A DNA stretch of 11,608 bases from Gemmatimonadota bacterium (GTDB taxonomy: Bacteria; Gemmatimonadota; Gemmatimonadetes; Palauibacterales; Palauibacteraceae), in NCBI GenBank assembly GCA_016649455.1, contig JAENXO010000036.1, positions 1 through 11,608 on the forward strand, written 5' to 3'. The first letter of the stretch is position 1; every line of letters begins with the position of its first letter. The notes under the pieces were generated by a model. It was given only the letters and a program-made list of their open reading frames with translations. It had not been told where the DNA came from and did not search any database. The position numbers and the translations under genes were made by a program. This document shows, in pieces, positions 5,570 to 11,608 of this stretch.

Positions 5570-7149
5570 CTTGTCGCTCCAAGTTCAGATGCGAGCACGA
5601 CCTGGTCTCGTCCACGCCGCTTCGCCTTGTACAGCGCATCGTCCGCGACCCGCATGAGGGTCTTCGGATCTGCTCCATCGTCTGGGAAGAATGCAACGCC
5701 AACCGACGCGGAAAGATCCATGTCGATCTCCGGGAGCTCTTCGATCGCCAGCCCGCGGATCTGATGCCGGACCCGCTCCGCGATGTCAAGGGCGAGGGCA
5801 CGGTCACAGCGCAGGAGCAGCAGCGCGAATTCCTCACCTCCGATCCGAGCCGTCTGGTCAGTTTCACGTACGGCTTCCTTCAGCGTGCCGGCCAGGAGCT
5901 GCAGGGCGCGGTCCCCGACCTGGTGCCCGAATCGATCATTCACCGTCTTGAAGAAGTCCACGTCGAGCAGCACCAGGGCCAGGCGTTCCCCGTAACGCGC
6001 GGAACGGCGGACGTTCTCGTCCAGCTGTCGCGTGAAATGGCGCCGGTTGTGCAGCCCCGTGAGTGAATCGGTGACGGCCAGCCGGCGAGTCTCTTCCAGC
6101 AGTTGAGCGCCGCGGACCACGCTCGCGACCTGCCTGGCCACGAGTTCGAGCGTCTGGACCTCCTGCTCGCCGAACGCGGCGCGCTCGACGGACTCGGCGT
6201 TGAACACCCCGATGATTCGTCCGTCCGCCAGCAGAGGCACGGCGACTTCGCTGATCGCTCCGGGGATCCCCTGGATGTAGTCGAACCTGTCGCCCTCGGC
6301 CTCGAGGTCCTCCACGACCTGGGTCTCGCCCGTCTCCACGCAGCGGCCCGTGACTCCACGTCCGACCGGGATCTCGAGATAGCGGGCGACCGCCTGGTAT
6401 CCCTGGCCAGCCGCCACCCTGAGCATCGATCGCTCCGGATTGAGAAGCAGAATCGCACACTGCGCGGGGGGAACGATCTCCTGCGCGAGCTCGAGCATCG
6501 AATTCAGTGTCGCCCCGATCGCGCCACCCTCACCGGCAAGCCGACTGATGCGGTTGACCGCCTCCATCTGCTTGATGCGGGATCGGAGGTCTCGTTGAAC
6601 CCAGCAGGCGACGATCGCGAGCGCGGCTTGCGCCCCGAGCACCGTGAGCAGCTTCTCGTGTTCTGCCGTGAACGCGTCGATTCGCTCGGACTCGACGTTC
6701 AGAACCCCGGCCAGTCGATTTCCGACCACGAGCGGAACGGCGAGATTCGACCTGGCTTCGGCCAGACCTTCCATGTACCGGGAGTCCTTGCGCACGTCGC
6801 CGATGCGAACGGCCTTCCTTTCCCACCCGGCCCAGCCGGACAGGCCCTCGCCCAGGGTCACGGATCTGTTCCGCAATTCCTCGGCGCGCGACCCATAGCC
6901 TCGGACACATGCGGTCACCAGGCGGTCCACCTGTTCATCGTACAGCATGAGCGCGGCGTGCTCGGCCTTGATCAGCTTCTGGGCCTGGTCGAGTACCTCC
7001 TCGAGCAGATCCTCGATGCAGTCGCGCATGCCGATCGCCCGGGAGCTTTCGTACAACTCCGCGAGCGCGTCATGCGAACTCGAATTGGATGCAGGTCCGG
7101 CCGGCACGGACTCCTCCGGTCCTTCGGAACAGCCTGGGTCGAAGCTCAC
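5566..7149 (-). CDS. GAF-GAF-GGDEF diguanylate cyclase
   Basis: This 527-residue soluble protein is predicted to make cyclic di-GMP from two GTP. A variable Ser/Pro/Glu-rich N-terminus leads into GAF 1 (about 40-185), a linker helix, GAF 2 (about 210-347) and a GGDEF domain (about 357-522). The catalytic loop is GGEEF (437-441), an active variant. The metal and GTP-binding residues are present in DVDFFKTVND (Asp396, Asn404, Asp405). An RxxD inhibitory site (RETD, 428-431) lies exactly five residues before GGEEF, so c-di-GMP product inhibition is expected. No membrane segment is visible, so the GAF domains probably sense cytoplasmic small molecules, redox state or gas; the ligand is unknown. 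GTG 7149 was chosen because it overlaps the preceding stop as GTGA; another GTG at 7194 would extend 45 bp into the stress protein gene. The end overlaps the next gene as ATGA. Confidence 0.93.
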   Translation of the reverse strand: MSFDPGCSEGPEESVPAGPASNSSSHDALAELYESSRAIGMRDCIEDLLEEVLDQAQKLIKAEHAALMLYDEQVDRLVTACVRGYGSRAEELRNRSVTLGEGLSGWAGWERKAVRIGDVRKDSRYMEGLAEARSNLAVPLVVGNRLAGVLNVESERIDAFTAEHEKLLTVLGAQAALAIVACWVQRDLRSRIKQMEAVNRISRLAGEGGAIGATLNSMLELAQEIVPPAQCAILLLNPERSMLRVAAGQGYQAVARYLEIPVGRGVTGRCVETGETQVVEDLEAEGDRFDYIQGIPGAISEVAVPLLADGRIIGVFNAESVERAAFGEQEVQTLELVARQVASVVRGAQLLEETRRLAVTDSLTGLHNRRHFTRQLDENVRRSARYGERLALVLLDVDFFKTVNDRFGHQVGDRALQLLAGTLKEAVRETDQTARIGGEEFALLLLRCDRALALDIAERVRHQIRGLAIEELPEIDMDLSASVGVAFFPDDGADPKTLMRVADDALYKAKRRGRDQVVLASELGATR

Positions 7150-8069
7150 CCGAGCAGGTTCTTCCCGAATGCTTTGACGGAGAGAACCGGACACGTGGCC
7201 CGACGAACGACCTTTTCGCTCACGCTTCCCAGCAGAACATGTGCCAGCCCGGTCAATCCATGCGTGGCGATCACGACCAGGCCGACCTCGTAGTCCTGCA
7301 CGAATTCGAGAATCGCCGGAACTGCGCGCCCCTCGACCAAGTGCAGCGAGGTGGCTACTTCGGGACCCGGAGTCTCCCGCGCGAACGTCTCCAGCGCCTC
7401 CCGCAAGCTTCCCTCGACCGTGTGAAAGTCTGGAGAATCGAGGGGCATGCCGCCAAGGTAGATCTCGGGGTGAATCGGTCTTTCGAACACGTGGAGCGCG
7501 TGAATGCTCGCCCCGAATGTCGATGCGATGTCACGCGCCAGTGCGAGAGCCTGCCTGGAGTGCTCGGAGAAATCCACCGGAACGAGGATCGGGGCGGTGG
7601 ACGGGAAGGCCGATGGGCCCTCGCCCGATCGAACCGTCAATACCGGGCAGTTCGCGAATCGCACGATCTCCTCGGTCACACTGCCCAGCAGCACGTTCTC
7701 TAGCCCCCTGCGACCGTGCGTGCTCATGACGATCAGGTCGGGATCGATCTCCAGCGCGTGCTCGAGAATCGTCGGGGCGACCGACATTCCCCTGCGGTGG
7801 CTCTGCACCACGGGCAATCCGTCGGCGGCGCGACCGGCGATCCCGGATTCCATTCTCAGGTCAGCGGTCCGCTCGAGGCGTTCCCGGATCTCCTCGGCGT
7901 CGGGAAAGTGGTGAGTCGGATCGTTCGGGTCGTCCGTGTGGAGCACGACCGCGTGCAGCATATGAAGTTCGGCGCCGAATTCCTGCGCCAGCGCGAGCGC
8001 GCTGTCCAGCGCCCGCTCCGAGCCCTGAGAGAAATCAGTGGGGAAGAGGATAGTGTTCACGGTCAGCAT
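7146..8069 (-). CDS. Tandem universal stress protein (two UspA domains)
   Basis: This 307-residue protein has two UspA-type alpha/beta domains in tandem. Domain 1 (about 3-147) opens with ILFPTDFSQGSERAL, and domain 2 (about 159-299) with ILVPVDFSEHSRQAL. Each keeps the glycine-rich nucleotide loop of ATP-binding members: HGRRGLENVLLGS (Gly119, Gly122, Gly129-Ser130) and HGLTGLAHVLLGS (Gly271, Gly274, Gly281-Ser282). ATP or AMP binding is therefore expected from both halves. Such proteins support survival under starvation, oxidative or membrane stress, usually as regulators rather than enzymes. ATG 8069 has GGGGGA 3 nt upstream. A large hairpin lies just before it, leaving only 20 bp between hairpin and start. 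The stop overlaps the diguanylate cyclase start (GTGA), so stress protein level and c-di-GMP synthesis are probably tied together. Direct partners are unknown. Confidence 0.94.
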   Translation of the reverse strand: MLTVNTILFPTDFSQGSERALDSALALAQEFGAELHMLHAVVLHTDDPNDPTHHFPDAEEIRERLERTADLRMESGIAGRAADGLPVVQSHRRGMSVAPTILEHALEIDPDLIVMSTHGRRGLENVLLGSVTEEIVRFANCPVLTVRSGEGPSAFPSTAPILVPVDFSEHSRQALALARDIASTFGASIHALHVFERPIHPEIYLGGMPLDSPDFHTVEGSLREALETFARETPGPEVATSLHLVEGRAVPAILEFVQDYEVGLVVIATHGLTGLAHVLLGSVSEKVVRRATCPVLSVKAFGKNLLG

Positions 8070-8089
8070 GAGTCCCCCGGTACATCGGT

Positions 8090-8127
8090 CAGTTCAGAGC
8101 TCCGGCGGGCCCCGGAGCTCCGAACTG
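8090..8127 (-). terminator. Long 16-bp hairpin between the peptidase and stress protein genes
   Basis: Arms 8090-8105 and 8112-8127 are inverted copies with a single difference, around the 6-nt loop 8106-8111. In minus-strand RNA the differing position is a G-U pair, so the stem is continuous for 16 bp; in plus-strand RNA it would be an A-C mismatch. The hairpin therefore belongs to the leftward transcript. It starts 14 nt after the peptidase stop codon. No U-tract follows, so it may be a U-less terminator, an attenuator or an mRNA-stabilising/processing hairpin. Confidence 0.6.
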
Positions 8128-8141
8128 TGCCTGATCTGTCG

Positions 8142-9494
8142 TCAGTCGTCGAACGTGACCTCGAGAACGACCCGTTCGTCGTTCCGCACTACCGTCACAG
8201 GCATCGTCGAGCCCGGCTCCGTTTCGGCCAGCACCATCATGTAGTCCTCGATGCTGCTGATTTCCTTGTCGCCCATCCCGACGATGATGTCGCCACGCTC
8301 CAGACCGGCCTTGCCGGCCGGTCCCTCGGGCCGCACGCCTGAAAGCAGCAGTCCGGGGGCGCCATCGGACGGACCCGCGTAGTCCGGGACGATCCCCAGC
8401 GTGACCTTGAAGGACATGCGCTGGCTCTGGCGTTCCTTGGCCTCGACGTACGTCAGGGGCGTCTCGCGGCCAGCCGTGAGAACGGTAACCTCGCTCACGA
8501 GGCCGGCGACCCTGACCCCGCCTTCGGCGTTGATCAGGTCGGCGTCGTCGGAAGGCTTGTGATACTCGCTGTGCGTCCCGGTAAAGAAATGCAGCACTGG
8601 AACGCCGGCGGCGAAGAACGAACTCTGGTCGGACGACCCGAACCCGTCGCCCGCGATCGTGCACTGCAGCATGGCAGCCTCGCACAGCGGAGTCACGAGT
8701 TCCACCCACTCCTCTGCCGAGCCGCCACCGAGCACCTGGAGCTTGTCGTCCGTCAGTCGGCCGACCATGTCCATGTTCAGCATCGCGAACACCGAGTCCA
8801 TCTCGAGACCGCCGGTCGGCTCACGGGCGAAGGTGGAAGAACCGAGCAGGCCCTTCTCCTCGAGCGAGAACGCGACGAACCAGACGTCGCGGCGAAGTTC
8901 ATCACGCCGCCCGACCAGCTCCCGTGCCACGGCGAGCAATGCCGCGGTACCCGAGGCATTGTCATCGGCGCCGTTGTGGATCTCTGCCACGTCCGGCTCG
9001 AGCGAGCCCTGGCCGCCCATGCCCAGGTGATCGTAGTGAGCTCCGACGACGATCGCGCCGGGCAGGGGATTGGCCGCGCCGGCCGGAATGCGTCCGACCA
9101 CGTTGAATGCTTCGACCTCGCGCCGCTCCCCACCATGCGGGTTGTCGGCCTGGTCCGGGTCCGGGATCATGATCTGTGCGGTGAACGAATCTCTGTATCC
9201 GTCATCTCCTGCCGGCTCGAGACCGATCACTTCGAACTGCTTCGCCATCCAGTTGCCGGATTTCTCGAGTCCCGGGCTTTCCAACCCACGTCCCTCGCGA
9301 GCATCGTCGGCCAGCCAGGCGACATCTGCCTGGTACTGCTCCGCGGCACTCGAGACAGCGCCGGTCGAGCTCTGGGCGATCGCCTCGCCTGGGACGCCGA
9401 CCAGGACGAAGATCGCGGCGAACGCAGCCAACAGGGACCAGGTCAGACCGGTCCGTACATTCCGCGCCGCCGCCGAAGTAAGACTGAATTCCAT
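8142..9494 (-). CDS. Secreted M28 metallopeptidase with C-terminal PDZ domain
   Basis: This 450-residue protein belongs to the dinuclear-zinc aminopeptidase family M28. The N-terminus has a signal peptide: basic RNVR, a hydrophobic core at about 15-34, and an AIA cleavage site near residue 40, so it acts in the periplasm or outside the cell. Zinc and catalytic residues are all visible. They are His153 with Asp155 in GAHYDHLG, the bridging Asp178 in GADDNASG, Glu212-Glu213 in SLEEKGLLGS, Asp242 in NMDMVGR, and His312 in EYHKPSDD. Cys271 and Cys278 could form a disulphide. The last ~80 residues are a PDZ domain with GVRPEGPAGKAGLERGDII, which may bind peptide C-termini or control access. No PA domain is seen. 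ATG 9494 has GGAGG 6 nt upstream; a longer frame to 9572 would hide the signal peptide behind 26 residues and overlap the previous gene. The substrate is unknown; an aminopeptidase is most likely. Confidence 0.94.
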   Translation of the reverse strand: MEFSLTSAAARNVRTGLTWSLLAAFAAIFVLVGVPGEAIAQSSTGAVSSAAEQYQADVAWLADDAREGRGLESPGLEKSGNWMAKQFEVIGLEPAGDDGYRDSFTAQIMIPDPDQADNPHGGERREVEAFNVVGRIPAGAANPLPGAIVVGAHYDHLGMGGQGSLEPDVAEIHNGADDNASGTAALLAVARELVGRRDELRRDVWFVAFSLEEKGLLGSSTFAREPTGGLEMDSVFAMLNMDMVGRLTDDKLQVLGGGSAEEWVELVTPLCEAAMLQCTIAGDGFGSSDQSSFFAAGVPVLHFFTGTHSEYHKPSDDADLINAEGGVRVAGLVSEVTVLTAGRETPLTYVEAKERQSQRMSFKVTLGIVPDYAGPSDGAPGLLLSGVRPEGPAGKAGLERGDIIVGMGDKEISSIEDYMMVLAETEPGSTMPVTVVRNDERVVLEVTFDD

Positions 9495-9500
9495 CACCTG

Positions 9501-9505
9501 CCTCC
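9501..9505 (-). promoter_or_regulatory. Shine-Dalgarno deciding the peptidase start
   Basis: GGAGG lies 6 nt before ATG 9494 on the minus strand. It sits in the 22-bp gap after the DUF2207 stop, so the peptidase gene starts independently but within the same transcript. Confidence 0.65.
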
Positions 9506-9516
9506 GTATTTCAAAT

Positions 9517-11307
9517 CTAAAATGCCCCGCCTCCACCGCCTCCGAACCCCCCACCGGAGAAACCACCGCCACCCGACATACCGGACCCTCCGGTACTCCG
9601 AGGTGCGGTGGTCATCGCCGACGCCGTGGCGTTCGACATGCCGGACAGGTCCGAGACGAACATGCTGGGCCGGAATGTCGCATGCCCGGCTCCGTGATAC
9701 CAGTTCGGCGGCTCGCGGAGGATATCGGCGAACGCCGCCGCCCACTGCTTCTCGACCCCGAGCGCCATGGCGTAGGGCAGGAATTTCTCGAACATCTCCG
9801 GCCCGGTGATCATTCGCCTGAACCGGTCGCTCTCGACCCGGTCGAGGAATTCCTCGAACCCCAGGACCTCTTCCTGGGCGCGCGCGCCTTTCACAGTGCG
9901 CGCCGGCATCAGAATCCCGAACCCGATGACGATCGCGGCGCACAGGGCCGCGGCCACGATCACGGTGAGCTGTGACATGCCCCAGTTGCTCGCCAGAACG
10001 ACGCCGAGCACGGCGAGGACTCCCGTTCCGACGAGCCCGCCGCCGATCCAGGCACCCTGTACCCGGTCCGGACGGCTGCGATAGTACCCTTCACTCACCA
10101 GCTGATCGAACAGGGCGGACTTGATGCCCGGAAGGTCCTTGTAGAAGCTGTTCTCGAGCTCCGAGGACCTGACCCGGGAATCGCTTCCGCCATCGAACAT
10201 CGCCTCGAGCAGCTTGCGCTCGTGCGATTTGAGCTCGCCGGCAGCCGCCAGCGGACGCTGGAGTTCGAACACATAGTCCGTGTCCTTTACCAGTCCGAAC
10301 AGCTTCTCCTCTTCGACCTGTTCGATCACCAGCCAGCCCCGGACGGCCAGATCCACCAGCGTGGAGGTCGCGTCTCGCATGTCCGGCCGGTTGTCCACCA
10401 GCACGCCTGCCTCGAACGGGGTCATTCCCGCGGGTGGCTCGTACTTCGCCGCCACGGGTCGCCTGTCCGGATCCTTGCCGACCTTCGACCAGATCCGGTG
10501 CATGAGGAAGAACACGAGCAGCGGGATGACCAGCGGCCAGTTCGCGCGCAGGAACTCGAGCGCCTTCTCCGCCGGACCCGGGCGGTGGACCACGTACTCG
10601 CCGTCCGCTCCACCTGCTCGGGCGTCCCAGGCGACCACGACGGTCAGGCCCTCGTGGATCCCCAGGCCGCGACGCGAGCTGACGTCCACCGCTCTTTCCG
10701 TCTCGCGTATCGTAATCTCGGCGGCGCTCTCATCGGAGCCGTACTGTCCGGTGAACGCCCGTGCCCTGACGCCAGTGACACCGGAAGGCAGCTGGATTCG
10801 GGCACTGCTCGCGTCGATCGGGACCGGCCACTCGTCACCGGTGACGTTCCAGTACAACTCGTCCCACTCCAGGTCGTCTTCGTCGAAGTGCAGGAGCGCG
10901 TTTTCGGCCCTGTACCTGATGACTACGGTTCGCACGGCGTCCCGCGCGTTCGGTACCCAGACCTTGATCTTCCGGTAGTGTCCTTCCCGGCTCAGTTCGT
11001 AGCGCAGCGGAGCCCCGGATCCGTCCTCCACGCCGGTCACGTCGAGCCGGAGAGTGACGTTGAATCCGCTGGTTCCCCGGTATTCGATGGGAATCGTCCG
11101 ATACACCCCGTTGAAGCTGCCATCGAACCGGACACGGATGCGTTCGGTTACCTCCACGGCGCCGGTGCTGAACACCCGGAGGTCGGAATGAAAGTCCTCG
11201 ATCCGCCAGCTGCGTGCCTGGGTCGGCGACGATTCCCGCCCCTCGACGAACGACGGGCCCGCCAGCACGAGAATGCAGGCGAGCCCGAGCAAACCTGTTC
11301 TACGCAT
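9517..11307 (-). CDS. DUF2207 domain membrane protein with Gly-rich tail
   Basis: This 596-residue envelope protein of unknown function belongs to the DUF2207 family. Residues 1-23 look like a signal peptide (MRRTG, then a hydrophobic stretch). A large extracytoplasmic beta-rich domain follows (about 33-230) and includes the family-typical ELYWNVTGDEWPVPI stretch at about 150-164. One membrane helix lies at about 257-273. A cytoplasmic region of about 150 residues follows, then a pair of helices at about 421-439 and 446-467. The C-terminal region ends in the glycine-rich tail (573-596, GGGGGGAF) seen in many members. ATG 11307 has GGAGG 4 nt upstream and is 11 bp after the LemA stop. LemA and DUF2207 genes are commonly adjacent in bacteria, which supports joint function at the envelope. 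No catalytic residues are recognised. Confidence 0.93.
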   Translation of the reverse strand: MRRTGLLGLACILVLAGPSFVEGRESSPTQARSWRIEDFHSDLRVFSTGAVEVTERIRVRFDGSFNGVYRTIPIEYRGTSGFNVTLRLDVTGVEDGSGAPLRYELSREGHYRKIKVWVPNARDAVRTVVIRYRAENALLHFDEDDLEWDELYWNVTGDEWPVPIDASSARIQLPSGVTGVRARAFTGQYGSDESAAEITIRETERAVDVSSRRGLGIHEGLTVVVAWDARAGGADGEYVVHRPGPAEKALEFLRANWPLVIPLLVFFLMHRIWSKVGKDPDRRPVAAKYEPPAGMTPFEAGVLVDNRPDMRDATSTLVDLAVRGWLVIEQVEEEKLFGLVKDTDYVFELQRPLAAAGELKSHERKLLEAMFDGGSDSRVRSSELENSFYKDLPGIKSALFDQLVSEGYYRSRPDRVQGAWIGGGLVGTGVLAVLGVVLASNWGMSQLTVIVAAALCAAIVIGFGILMPARTVKGARAQEEVLGFEEFLDRVESDRFRRMITGPEMFEKFLPYAMALGVEKQWAAAFADILREPPNWYHGAGHATFRPSMFVSDLSGMSNATASAMTTAPRSTGGSGMSGGGGFSGGGFGGGGGGAF

Positions 11308-11318
11308 GGGACCTCCGG

Positions 11319-11608
11319 TCAGTCGCCGGAACCGCCGAAGTCGACCTTCGGCACTGCCCGTTCGGCCTCGTCTTCCAGCTCGAAGAACTCCTCCTGCTGG
11401 AACCGGAATGCGTTGGCGACGATGTTCGACGGGACCTGCTCGATCGTGGTGTTGAAGTCGCGCACGACCGCGTTGTAGTAGCGGCGGGAACTCTGAACCG
11501 CCTCCTCGACCTCCTTCAGCGATCCCTGGAGCTCCGTGAATCCCTCTACCGCTCGCAGCTGTGGATAGGACTCGGAGAGCGCGAACAGCTGGCGCAGGGC
11601 GCCTGTCA
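11319..11608 (-). CDS. lemA: LemA family protein, C-terminal part (runs off the right edge)
   Basis: The last 95 residues are visible and the gene begins beyond the window. The sequence matches the LemA C-terminus: SYPQLRAVEGFTELQ, followed by a long Glu-rich helix, SRRYYNAVVRDFNTTIEQVP, PSNIVANAFRF and a final PKVDFGGSGD. LemA proteins have one N-terminal membrane anchor (not visible here) and an extended alpha-helical coiled bundle. Their molecular function is unsettled. This is the membrane LemA family, not the GacS kinase once also called LemA. The stop is 11 bp before the DUF2207 ATG, so it is the upstream member of the same operon. Family assignment is strong; the symbol is by homology only. 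Confidence 0.92.
   Translation of the reverse strand, partial: TGALRQLFALSESYPQLRAVEGFTELQGSLKEVEEAVQSSRRYYNAVVRDFNTTIEQVPSNIVANAFRFQQEEFFELEDEAERAVPKVDFGGSGD

Noticed and set aside
6103..7293. Plus-strand open frame of 396 codons opposite the diguanylate cyclase gene
   Set aside because: It is low-complexity, with no family features, and lies fully under a confident minus-strand gene with intact catalytic motifs.
8559..9809. Plus-strand open frame of 416 codons across the peptidase/DUF2207 junction
   Set aside because: It spans two well-supported minus-strand genes, and its product is Arg/His-rich and not protein-like.
10222..11478. Plus-strand open frame of 418 codons opposite DUF2207 and lemA
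   Set aside because: It has no conserved motif and crosses the boundary between two real genes.
1..11608. Search for tRNA, rRNA, CRISPR, insertion sequences, attachment sites and riboswitches
   Set aside because: I saw no cloverleaf-like tRNA, no regularly spaced repeats, no transposase or integrase motifs, and every stretch over 300 bp is covered by a coding gene.

Overview
The window is a gene-dense, GC-rich stretch (clearly well above 50% G+C, with strong G/C preference at third codon positions). All ten genes lie on the minus strand, so transcription runs right to left. Genes are tightly packed: two 4-bp stop/start overlaps and several gaps under 35 bp. Signal peptides, a PDZ-fused M28 peptidase, a double-GAF diguanylate cyclase and a KaiC-like signalling fusion suggest a free-living, probably Gram-negative bacterium of a lineage such as Myxococcota, Gemmatimonadota or Acidobacteriota. 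The sequence alone does not fix the phylum. I see no RNA gene, mobile element, CRISPR array or plus-strand gene.

In transcription order, right to left. (1) Envelope cluster: the C-terminus of a LemA protein (cut by the right edge), a DUF2207 membrane protein and a secreted M28 metallopeptidase with a C-terminal PDZ domain. The gaps are 11 and 22 bp, so this looks like one operon. A long perfect-type hairpin (8090-8127) separates it from the next group. (2) Signalling and metabolism cluster: a tandem universal stress protein, a GAF-GAF-GGDEF diguanylate cyclase, a pterin-4a-carbinolamine dehydratase and a GT4 glycosyltransferase. They are joined by GTGA and ATGA overlaps and a 5-bp gap, so they are very probably co-translated. 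(3) A monocistronic-looking POT family peptide transporter, with a possible promoter before it and a hairpin-plus-T-tract terminator after it. (4) A KaiC-like protein fused to receiver-like and GGDEF-like domains, followed 33 bp later by a membrane-anchored TPR protein cut by the left edge.

Two points deserve most attention. The KaiC-like protein has lost signature residues in all three of its domains: the Walker A Thr/Ser and the catalytic Glu pair in the RecA fold, the phospho-acceptor Asp in the receiver fold, and the GGDEF motif in the last domain. It looks like a signalling scaffold built from pseudo-domains and paired with a membrane TPR protein. Second, an apparently intact diguanylate cyclase is translationally coupled to a pterin dehydratase with a complete active-site motif and no pterin-dependent hydroxylase in view. 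That raises, but does not prove, a pterin/c-di-GMP link.

Several starts given here are shorter than the longest possible reading frame. They were chosen from Shine-Dalgarno sequences, overlaps with the preceding stop codon and where the family domain begins.
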